A stretch of 64,000 nucleotides of DNA, from contig JAGMWG010000008.1 in the NCBI GenBank assembly GCA_020744225.1, positions 558,001 to 622,000 on the forward strand, written 5' to 3'. The notes beneath the pieces are model-generated. The model searched no databases, had not been told where the DNA came from, and worked only from the letters and a program-made list of their open reading frames with translations. This DNA is from Paraphoma chrysanthemicola. Taxonomy: Eukaryota > Ascomycota > Dothideomycetes > Pleosporales > Phaeosphaeriaceae. This document shows positions 36,319 through 45,738 of this stretch, piece by piece. Position 1 is the stretch's first letter, and each line of letters starts with the position of its first letter. Made by a program: the position numbers and the translations under genes.

Positions 36319-37065
36319 CTAACACAAGCACGGCAAATGTATCGTCTGGTAATTGCTACAACTCCGCCCACTCGGCGTATCACTGCCCGTCTGCAGATAC
36401 AAATCATAATACCCCGCATCCGAGGATTTACACACGAGCCAATTCAGTTCTGTGAATTCGGCGTCAGCGGTCGTTTCTTTCGCATTTTCGTTTTTACGGG
36501 TATTTGGACAGGGTAGGGAGGATGGCAGGGAGGTATGGATATTACTTACGTCGTCCATAATTACTCCCTTGCACTGTGATGATGGTATCGCCTTCCAAGC
36601 CCCATGCCGTTGTACTCCCCGTGGCTTCCCATTTCAGCGGCTTGTATGATGTGCTGGCGGTTTGGATGTTGAGATACTGGCTTGTTTTGCGGGATTGGAT
36701 CGTGCCTCCAATCGTAAACTACTTTCCTATTAGCACCCTTCTTGCTTTTATACGCAATCTGCGCGGCGCATATCCAAGCGGAGGAGGAATTGGGTTCAGT
36801 AGTATGTTGCAAGGGATGGTTGAGATGGAGTGTTGGAAGTGATTGGATGGGGAAGGTTTACTTCGTCAGCAGCAGCTTCAGGTCCAAGAACAGGAATTGA
36901 TGCGTTTTTCGAATTCGCTTGCAGGTACAAATGGTAGATTGGATCGCGCACGCCTCGGATTTTGCCGATTGTTGCTGCTGCTGCGGCGGGGGGAGAGGTG
37001 GTTGGCGCGGCGAGGGCGGATTGGGCGATGAGTAGCAGCGGTGCGAGGACGGTGAGGTAAAACAT
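36319..37065 (-). CDS. Small secreted protein, unknown function
   Basis: Three exons, 37065-36862, 36718-36550 and 36449-36319, join in phase to 167 residues, with introns of 143 and 100 nt. The signal peptide is MFYLTVLAPLLLIAQSALAA. The mature part has YHLYLQANSKNASIPVLGPE, FTIGGTIQSRKTSQYLNIQ and TAWGLEGDTIITVQGSNYGR, then YYDLYLQTGSDTPSG and a Cys-containing end (NYQTIHLPCLC). The pattern of beta-strand-like segments ending in two cysteines is one I have seen in small extracellular proteins of filamentous ascomycetes, without a named domain. No catalytic motif is visible. It is adjacent to, and in the same orientation as, a PAN-like secreted protein. Confidence 0.82.
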
Positions 37066-37490
37066 TTTGAACTAAATCGATACAGAATCAAGAAACGTAG
37101 GGCTTGTTTTGAGGGAATACGACGACTTTTATAGTATTGTCCAATTTGGGTTTTCCGTAGTTGGGTCCCTTGGTGCAATTTAGTAATGAGGTGATCGACA
37201 CGGGTCAGGGTGTGTGATGTATATGAGTATATTACTACTAATGCGGTGGATATTAACCTACAACGCATTAATGCATCCCTGCACGTCCACTTTGCCCAGG
37301 TTCACATCAAATGCCGATCTTTCTTCTTCGTTGTGTGCGAAACTCTTCATCGTTGACGTTGGTCCCACTGCAATTATTTTCCCTTTGTAGCAACGACATT
37401 TCAACATCCATCGCTCTTGAGGAGGGACTATTGACTCATTTATTCCTTGCTCCGCTCAGGAGTTGCGACGACCATTTACGATGGTGCCGA

Positions 37491-38884
37491 TTATGCGCCA
37501 TATGGATCGGACGACACGGTGCAGTATTTGTATATAACCGTTGGACCTAGTGACATTAGTCGCCAGCGCATACTCAAGTGTACATTGAGCGCAAGTTCAA
37601 GTACTCACCATCCTGGGGATCCGGACAATTCGCGCCCTGATCATCAGTATAAGGCGGCGAGATGGGACGATTGCGCGGTGACTCAGGTGAACCACACTCA
37701 TTCATCGAGGTTGGAGCCCAGTAGTTGATGAAGTTTGCTGCGATCCTTAGGGTATAGTCAGCACCGTTTATCGCAGCTGCTATGTTGCAAGAAGGAGGGA
37801 ACAACTTACATTGGACCATTTGTGCCGAATAAGACACATATATTTGGGTTATTCCTCTGTCCAGGACCATGGACATCGCATGCAGCGCAGCGTGGCTCGC
37901 GCGCACATGCATCTGCACAAACTTTCAGGGAGGTGGATGGGAAGCTATGGATAGCGGGCGTGCGCATTGTTGTAGCCGTGTTACAGTGAAGTTGGAAGCA
38001 CTTGCCGCCTCTGAACCATGTCTTATCAGTCGAAGCCTCCCAAGCACTGAATAGAGTGTACGACTTACGTGGAATATGTCACTCCGTTATGCTGAGGACA
38101 ATAGTACTCTTGCACAGGTGCAGTCTCTGGATACGGATTTTGCGCTGCTTGTGTGGGCATGGGACTCGCGTCGCCAAAGTTATTAATAGCGGCTTCGTTA
38201 GATGTCATCTTAATTTCAGCATTGTCAGTGCCTGTCTGGGAAGCATCGCGGATTGCGTCGCGGAGTAAGTCTATCAGGTTGGCTGCGCGAACTTGGTCGG
38301 ATGTCATTTTTATTCCAGCATTATCACTGCCTGTTGTCGCGGTTTTCATTAGAGCCACTTGAAGACATAACGTAGAATTTGGTGAATAACTTGAGTGCCA
38401 ATGCCTGCACCGCCCGTATTGCCCTGCCTGGTGACCAAACTAGGAAAATAGTCGCGAAGCGAATTGTGAATGAACTCGTTATATTGCGCATTTACATCTA
38501 GAGCATTGCGTATCGACGGAGTTTCTCACGCGGTTGATCGGCTCTGGACCACGAGCACGGCCATTGTCAATGCCGTTGTCCCCATTGGAAGTCATTTTCG
38601 GGCCGCCACCTTCAGCGCTGTGAGCGCTGTTGATGCTATGCCAGGATCACGAGATACGCAAGAAGCGTCATGACCTGACCCATGTATGCGCGTGGGCCCA
38701 TCCTGCCTATATGATGGAAGAGGACCTCGCCAATATTGTCCGGCTTAACGTCGTCCTGACTGCTGGAACTGTCGACGATTCCGCCAAAGTCACCGGGACT
38801 CAGGTCAAACGCGAAGGAGACATTCTTGAGAAGCAAGAGGTTGAGTAAGAGTGGGTTGACGTGTAAAGCACTGAGATTAGACAT
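37491..38884 (-). CDS. Secreted PAN/apple-like protein, 5' exons uncertain
   Basis: The 3' exons are firm: (5' exon)-38069, 38010-37810, 37745-37609 and 37546-37491, all in phase, ending TVSSDPYGA. They encode a Cys-rich module: EYYCPQHNGVTYSTGGKCFQ, LHCNTATT, VCADACAREPRCAACDVHG and NICVLFGTNG, which fits the PAN/apple fold common in fungal secreted proteins. N-terminal to it is a repeated, Asn/Asp-rich segment containing IKMTSDQVRAANLIDLL and IKMTSNEAAINNFGD; a third similar KMTSNGDNGIDNG lies near 38560. A signal-peptide exon (MSNLSALHVNPLLLNLLLLKN, from ATG 38884) is probably the start, but I could not join it in phase, so 38360-38884 is tentative. Function is unknown; extracellular binding is likely. 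Confidence 0.55.
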
Positions 38885-39608
38885 CGCGATAGTTGGGAGC
38901 TGCTGAGAACTTCTAGAAAAAGGCGATGGAAGCCAGTTGTGCCCTTCCAGATTGCGTGAGATTTTTCGACCTTTTGTATGTGATTCGCCAAACCCAAACA
39001 TGGTAAAGCACTTACATGCTCTACGAACACGCCGCGTTAGGAAGGACACACCAGAAGATGTCCGCAGATTGACAGAGAGCGGTGAGTTATAACTCGTAGT
39101 TTACCCCAAAGCGTGGGTGTACACGACGGTTGTGGCTAGTGGTAGACCTAACGCCCGCCACGCAGTGCACAAGAGAACTCATTTGTGAACAGCAAAACCC
39201 GTATTATTAGTTCGAGGTGCTATCGAGAACTTGAGTCCAGACCTTAGTTGAACCAGATTAGCCCTTTGTACGGCGTTGAAGGAAGATCCGCTCAATAGTT
39301 GCTTTACTGACAAGTGTACTTTCCGATCACCGTTCAAGCTCACCAGACTAGATACCTCGATACCTTCAGCTCATAGTCTACCAAAGCACAAGTATACATT
39401 CCTTGCCCTCTTCCACCATTTTGTGCGATACTTGTATCCCAATTGCGAGCAACCGATATGGCACGAAACGAAACATTAAATCATCACCACCCAGTCAACA
39501 ACATGGCTGGTCAATAACAGCAGCTTGGGAGCTGATTTTCCAGAGCTCTTTATCGAAAGTGGCACTCTCTGTGTTGGTAGTAGTCGGACTCGCAGTTCTG
39601 GTGGGACG
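38885..39608. other. Intergenic, nothing recognised
   Basis: No gene, repeat or RNA is recognised in this stretch. Confidence 0.45.
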
Positions 39609-40262
39609 CTACGAAGCCTGCGCGTCTTCGTTCGACGCCGGTGGCCCGCTCCAAGAAGCAGGCGCGACCCAGGTGCGCGTAAATGCGGCACGCGGCGTCT
39701 GAGTTCTAAGACCATGCGTTGAATAATCTCTGTCTTCGTTCGCTTTTGCGGATCGCATGGTGTTGGCATTGCTTGAAGCATCAATCGTGGTTGAGGCCAT
39801 TGCGGAAGCATCCTCGAGTACAGCTATGTGATGCCTCGCCGAAGAGACAGTCTCCTGTGGCGGAATATCCGTCACAGCGTCTTCAACGCCCATAGGCTGT
39901 GGAGGATCGACTCGCCACTCGTGCGGAATGGGGCTTCTTCTTGAAGACTTGTGGCGCCCAGCGCCCAAAAGGCGCCTGCACTCAGGAGTGGACTAGTCCA
40001 CCACAAGCAACTCTTGCCTTATATATTCAATTTCCGCGTCGTAAGATCGAGGACGCAGCGCAGGGGTGCATGCACCTAGTACCGCTGTCGTGGAGGCATT
40101 TCTGAAAGTGCGGTATATAGGCGTGCTGTCGTCTAGTAAAGCCCTCGCAGATGCTGCTTGTGAATTCGGCTGCTTAGGCTGCTCACGCTTGGTAACCTTT
40201 CGTGCCACACGCTTCAGGGACTGAAGTAAGCGGCGATTTGTGTACGGACCTGTGTTTCCCAT
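39609..40262 (-). CDS. Hypothetical basic protein
   Basis: Two exons, 40262-40005 and 39947-39609, joined by a 57-nt intron (weak donor GTGGTG, acceptor CACAAG), give 198 residues. The N-terminus is strongly basic (LLQSLKRVARKVTKREQPK); the rest is low-complexity Ser/Ala/Asn/Thr. No domain, signal peptide or membrane helix is seen. The reading stays open and in phase across the intron, which supports a gene, but conservation cannot be judged here. It lies next to another small basic frame on the same strand. Confidence 0.42.
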
Positions 40263-40280
40263 TAGTTCAAGATGTTCACG

Positions 40281-40457
40281 CTATTTATCTGGGCTACGAC
40301 AACGACTGGTGATGATGTCCTTGACGTGTGCGCTGAATCTGCGCAGTCTGATGCTCTCTACAGCCTCAGAATCTGTGCGACGTCGCAGAGGGTTCAGTAA
40401 TTTAGTCATGAGTGATGAATTCGCTGATGGCATGTTGTTATGGGCCTGATCTTGCAT
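40281..40457 (-). CDS. Possible small basic protein
   Basis: A 58-codon frame from ATG 40457, beginning MQDQAHNNMPSANSSLMTKL and rich in Arg (NPLRRRTDSEAVESIRLRRF). It may be a separate small gene or an exon of the neighbouring hypothetical gene. No motif supports it beyond composition. Confidence 0.25.
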   Translation of the reverse strand: MQDQAHNNMPSANSSLMTKLLNPLRRRTDSEAVESIRLRRFSAHVKDIITSRCRSPDK

Positions 40458-41145
40458 GGCGCAGAGAGGTGTTGCCACGGGTGGTGCGGACGCTGACAAA
40501 CTATACAGCAGGTTAAGAGGGCGAAGGAACGATGCAGTGAGTGGTAAAACTCGACAAAAAGAGCTACAGCAGTATGGGCGATGTTCGTCACCAGTCGCTT
40601 TCTCGGCGGTTCTGTTGGAGCATCGTGCATAATGAGGCTGCAAGCGTTCTAGTTGCCTACAATGGCTCATGCATTTCAACGGTCGACGATTTCGCGCTGT
40701 ACCATAATCGATGAGAGTGAGGCTCAAGACGGTGGGAAAGCACGGTCCAAAATCGATCGTACCAGCAGCATGGTTCTCGGTGCTCATTGCGGGGCCGTCG
40801 ATAGGTCCGTCTCTCGGGACACCAAAAGCAGTATGGACGGTTTTGAACAAATCTCTTTGTATTGTGGTTTCTTCCTCTTGATAGTAAAGCTCATAGCAAA
40901 AGCCAAGACATGGCTATATAATGCAGACCGAATGAACGCCCAACGCTCGTAACAGGTGCTCTGTTTGGACAGGAAAAACGGAACGGTTCCGCGTGCGACC
41001 ATGAACATATACTGGTCATTTTCGGCATGCGAACTTGAGATAATTAGGCACTATTCGCTGTTAAACGCCGTTATTATTTTACTGACTTAATGAAAATGAG
41101 CACAGGCAACTCAATTAGTAGGGTAGATAATGGGGACTGCACTTA
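40458..41145. other. Intergenic, nothing recognised
   Basis: Frames here are short and without motifs. Confidence 0.4.
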
Positions 41146-41646
41146 CTACAGACTAAGAGTGAGATCGCCGCGAATACTCGCTTTCAACTCGATCTCGATC
41201 TCCAGATTTGCCTCAAGCGTTAACTTTAACCCATCCTGGTCCTTCAATTCGCTGCTCTTCTCTTGCTTTGGCATCTGGAATGGCTCGTTGGGGTTGGTGC
41301 CTCGCATGGGAATCTCGCCTCGCATTGCACGTGCATGTGTGACGGGTCCGTCCATGGAGGTGCTGTCGGGCCCGATGCGCTCAAACATGCCCATCTTCTG
41401 GAGGTCACCGTTTGCATCGGCTTCTTCGAGCACCTCTAATGAGGTTGTGTGCATGTATTTCCCGTCTCTGAGGTCTTTCTCTAAACGTGAGCGGCGGGCG
41501 CGGCGGGATGATGACCGTGAGCGAGCAGATTGTAGGCCGGCTTCGCGTTTCTCCTGCTTCTTCCTATTTATGGCCTTCTGCTGTGCCATTGTCGACCGCT
41601 CATGTGGCTCAGAGTCCGAGGCGGAGTTGTTGTCTTTGTCGGCCAT
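41146..41646 (-). CDS. Ascomycete protein with amphipathic C-terminal GDLTL motif
   Basis: A single-exon gene of 166 residues from ATG 41646 (MADKDNNS); an ATG at 41670 is also in frame. The N-terminal two-thirds is charged and probably disordered (KKQEKREAGLQSARSRSSSR). The last 26 residues are strongly patterned: LKLTLEANLEIEIELKASIR followed by GDLTLSL and stop, an alternating hydrophobic/charged strand or helix. The same end occurs in the neighbour at 42401-43096, and both start MAD, so the two are tandem paralogues. From memory similar C-termini occur in other fungal proteins of unknown role. No function can be given. Confidence 0.7.
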   Translation of the reverse strand: MADKDNNSASDSEPHERSTMAQQKAINRKKQEKREAGLQSARSRSSSRRARRSRLEKDLRDGKYMHTTSLEVLEEADANGDLQKMGMFERIGPDSTSMDGPVTHARAMRGEIPMRGTNPNEPFQMPKQEKSSELKDQDGLKLTLEANLEIEIELKASIRGDLTLSL

Positions 41647-42400
41647 ATTGGGTGGTAGATTCGCTATCATTCAATGGTGGAAAGAGTGGTATGAGGGTGT
41701 CGACACTTTAGCAATGAGGACGGAGGAGGCCAGTAGAGAAGCGGAGCTCTAGTCAACGGCCAGGGCAGAGGTACATGCGGCACCAGCAAGCCATCCGAAA
41801 ACAAGATTGATGCAATGGTTACCGGGATGCTCTGCACGGATCATGCTGCCGTTTAGAACGCCACCTCGCCTCCCCATCGAGCGTGCAACCCCAGTAGCTT
41901 GACGTCATTGCGGGAACGGTGGAGGTAAGCGTGCATGTGGCAACCACATGCGCTGAGCCTGACGTTCAGACGAAGCGAATCGCAAGGGTAACGTTGGAAG
42001 CTAGTTCGCGGCTGACGACACCTAGGGCGGAAAGTTGGCAGACGCGTGTTACGAATTCAGACCTGCTCTTCCCTCGTGCGGGGCAATCGATGGCCATAGC
42101 TTCCTGCAGTATGGAGCTATATTTCTTGTTGCCGGAATTGCAAACTTAGGAAGACACGTAATGTGGGAAGATGGGCAAGGCACACGATATTGCAGTCGAT
42201 TTCTGTACATTCTCTATGCATGAATATGCGCAGCGATAAAATTACACTACATAGAAAGGTTCTCCAAGAAACGCCAATCAGAATCACCAAGGATCGCAAG
42301 ATCCGCGCATGCGTAAAAAGGAAAGTTCGTAGATCATGGACTCTTTAATTCCTGATTGCTTATTAGCATTGCACTTGAATTCACGCCCAAGGCGCGTCAC

Positions 42401-43096
42401 TTACAATAGTCCCAAGGTAAGATCACCATGAATCTTTGCCTTCAACTGGATCTCGATGTCGAGGTTGAGCTCAAGGCGCAGGCGGAGCTGTTCACCACCA
42501 CCCTCATCCTTGTCTTCACCGCCGCCTCCAGTCAAGCCACCAAGGGCTTTGCCAGCGGTGTTTCCGACTTGATTGACAGCATTGCCAGCGGTATTTTGGA
42601 CCATATCACCAGCGCCGCCAACGAGCTCGCCCCCAGGCACGTTTTCGGTAATGTCGTCAAGTGGGCCTCCTTTACCGCCCTTCTTCTGGCGTTGGCGGTT
42701 GCGGCGGCCTCCAGAGGCGGAAACGTCAGAGCGGGTAGCAGACTCGGCGTCAGAGTCACCACCTCGTCGACCACGACCACGGGATTGACGGCGCCTTGAT
42801 TGAGACTTTGACTTTTGGGGTTGTGGTTCCGCATCCGAGTCATCGGCATCGTTGGAAGTTTGCTTTTGCTCTGCGTCCTCTTGCTCAGCCTCTCCTTCAC
42901 CATCGCTTTCGGGGGCAGGAGTGGCTTCAGGAGTGGGCTGCTGTTGAGGCTTCTTTCCACCCAACTTCTTCGGCGTCTTTTTTTGGGTTTTCTTACTCGA
43001 TGATTCGGCACTACCCTTTGCTCCAAGGGAAGCATTGGCATCAGCCTGTCCCTCTCCAGAGATGGATTGCTTGGTCTCCTCTACGGTATCCGCCAT
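42401..43096 (-). CDS. Disordered protein with amphipathic C-terminal GDLTL motif
   Basis: A single-exon gene of 231 residues. It is mostly low complexity: an Ala/Ser/Lys N-terminus, an acidic Asp/Glu stretch, an RGRGRRGG basic patch, and a Gly/Asn region with VQNTAGNAVNQVGNTAGKAL-type repeats that could form an amphipathic helix. The C-terminus is LRLRLELNLDIEIQLKAKIH followed by GDLTLGLL and stop, clearly homologous to the end of the gene at 41146-41646. The RGG-like patch suggests nucleic acid contact, but this is inference. It is divergent from the DUF2470 gene across 900 bp. Confidence 0.75.
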   Translation of the reverse strand: MADTVEETKQSISGEGQADANASLGAKGSAESSSKKTQKKTPKKLGGKKPQQQPTPEATPAPESDGEGEAEQEDAEQKQTSNDADDSDAEPQPQKSKSQSRRRQSRGRGRRGGDSDAESATRSDVSASGGRRNRQRQKKGGKGGPLDDITENVPGGELVGGAGDMVQNTAGNAVNQVGNTAGKALGGLTGGGGEDKDEGGGEQLRLRLELNLDIEIQLKAKIHGDLTLGLL

Positions 43097-43996
43097 TGTA
43101 AGGGTTTTGGGTTGAACGGTTGGAATGTGAAGTCGTTAGACGTAAAGTGCAGTGCGATGAGTGTACCTGGGAGAATGTAGAAAGGACTCGAGACGACGGC
43201 GCAAATTGTTAAGAGGCAAGCGCAAGAGAACAGGAACCGGTTTGAAGCTGGAGAGGTACCTGCAACCCCTGCTCACACGAGCCACCCAGCTGCAGTCTGA
43301 CGCAACAAGTGGCACCAGCCTTGGGTACCCCACCAAGCCATGAAGTCAAACCGTCGCTAAAACCTGTCAACAACCCTGCACGCAAATGTTCGGAACAGCG
43401 GCCTGTCACCAACCTGGAATTTGGAGCCTCAGGGCGTACATCGGCCTGACCACTTTACCGTTCCGCGTTCCAGCCACTACGCTACGACACCCCCGATCGC
43501 TGCGATTGGAGCGCATTGCATACGTCAATTTGGACTGCCACCGTTCTGGCTCAGGCTAAGATTGACATCAACGTTTCGGGATTGCCGCCACTGCAGCGCA
43601 CATTTGGCATCTCCTTTTGGCTGGGATGGCACCCCGGCTGGGTCTGACGCAATCGCCGATTCGATCTGACCTGTGAACGCATCGACGATGATGAAACTTG
43701 TCGTTCGCGGGTGAGGTTTTCGACTTCTCGGTGAAATGTCTAATGAGTATCGCAAAATAGAAACATTAGATGGACAATCAAAAGACGTTGTGCTAACGAA
43801 CGTTGGGCTAAAGATGCAACTTCGAGAAGCAGTCACCCGGCCACCTGGAGATCTCGGGATACGTTGTTCCGATCCGCCGCCCTTGCCGAAAGTAGACTAG
43901 CGTATCATTTCTCGTCGTGACGACGAGATGTCCGGAATATCTACCTCGGCATCGAGCACGACATCCGCTTGAAATCACAGTCAGCATCCATAAAAA
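43097..43996. other. Divergent promoter, nothing else recognised
   Basis: This is shared 5' space of the GDLTL-motif gene and the DUF2470 gene. No repeat or RNA is seen. Confidence 0.45.
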
Positions 43997-44733
43997 ATGG
44001 CAGCAGCAAGTACTCAAGATGATGCTATCAGGCAGCGCATCATCAGGCATATGAACGCCGATCATCAAGACTCGGTACGTCCCGCCTTAGTCGGAGACGA
44101 GAAGAGCTGCATCTAAGTCAAGTGCAGGTCCGTCGATATCTTGAGGCATACAACAACAAATCTGTCTTCCAGTCCCGTGATGCGCGAATGACTGATATCA
44201 GCCTGAATGAGATGAAATTTGACTGCAGCGGGCAACAACACACCATTACTTTCGATCCGCCAATGAAGTCGCTTAGTGAAGCCCGGGAACGCGTCGTACA
44301 GCTCGATAAAGAGGCGTTGCAAATTCTAGTTTGCAGCGATATCGCCATCGACAAGTACATACCGCCCACTGTCAAGCTTGGGCACCTATACAACTTCACG
44401 CAATGCTTTTTGAGCTACCTATTGCTACCCTCAGCATCGAACTGGCAGCCGGGCTCGATACTTTATGACAACTTGCTGTACCGAGTGCCAAATTTTGCGG
44501 GCTTCGTCGCTCAATTTGGCTGGTGGATTGTGTTTGCGTTCATGGTCCCTATTCATCTTGCAGAAGCAGGAATTATGGGCAGGAGGCTAAGGAAGAAGCA
44601 TGGCTTGACGCCTCTGGATGGAATATGGTGGGCATGGACTGCAAGCTGTTTTGTCGAGGGCTTCACGGCCATGTGGAGGCTGAGCAGCCTCGTCGAGCAG
44701 AAGCGAAAGGAAAAGGATTCCAAAAAGCACTAG
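43997..44733 (+). CDS. DUF2470 domain membrane protein
   Basis: Two exons, 43997-44074 and 44128-44733, give 227 residues. The N-terminal RIIRHMNADHQDSVRRYLEA is the DUF2470 signature (HMNxDH), a small heme-iron-utilisation-like fold, with MTDISLNEMKFDCSG as the second strand pair. The C-terminal half has two to three membrane helices (LSYLLLPSA, GWWIVFAFMVPIHLAEAGIM, and a weak third), then a basic tail KRKEKDSKKH. This DUF2470-plus-membrane-tail layout is a fungal family whose role is not established; an ER or mitochondrial membrane location is a guess. Confidence 0.86.
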
Positions 44734-45738
44734 TGCATGCTGATATTGGCGAAGATCTTAGAATGCCGGTCGACAAAATGTCAAAATATTCCACAGCCAC
44801 TTCTACCGGTGAGAAACTTTACTACCAGAGTGGATGCCCGCCTCACTTTGGCAATAGTTGGGCGGTCAACGCGCGCTGATTGGCTACTTCACTGATTCCG
44901 AGTAAGACCTAGGCCGCATCAAGATAATGGCTTTCGTAATGAGCACGTGAATGCGGCGATGCAACTGTCGCGGAGCTTGGTTTGGAGACCGTTTAACGCT
45001 AGTTCGAAAAGAGGACGGACATGTCGTGGGATTAGTCTTTGAAGTGACCATACATGCGTATCGTATTTGCAAGTCACGAGCTATAGTATGCTTATTCACC
45101 AAGTGATCCAGGATTGAAGTATTTTCCTTTTGGGCAGGCTGTATATTTAATCGCTGCAGTGCCCATATGCGCAACTCAGAGCCGGGACACCGGTGGGGAT
45201 CAGAGGAAGCTTTCCTGATGCCCGTCTAGAACCAGGCTTCAGTGCAGTGAAGCCGAAAACCCCCACGTCCCCGATATTGTCTAATCTTTCTTATTTGTCT
45301 AAGTGGATTTCACAACGAGGCTGTGTGATTGTAGTACTATGTGAGACTGTGCGATTGCGCAAAATCGCGGTAAAATGCAGGGGCATCGGAACTGCGTTCA
45401 GGCCACGCAGCAGCGGCTCGCATCCCCGAATGTCTCTCTTTGTTACACGTATGGCTACAAAAGTGATTAAGCTGCGGGAATACACTATGGAGAGACCTGG
45501 CGGAAGGAGCCAGCAGTAAGTTGGTCCAATCTGGAAAGTCAGTGAGGGTGTACCCTTGATACTGTGAAATCCTTAACATGTGACCTTTGCCTCATACTCG
45601 CCGCAAAGTATGATAATGCGCTGGTAGCATGCACAAATGTTCCTTTACTTGTCTAGAAATGTGACAGCGGAGGAGCAAGGTCGCTTGCCTAACCCCTTTG
45701 CGCTTCCAACGAAAAGAGAAGCGCCCCGAGGGACGGCC
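44734..45738. other. Intergenic, nothing recognised
   Basis: One kilobase between convergent genes; no gene, RNA or repeat is recognised. Confidence 0.5.
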
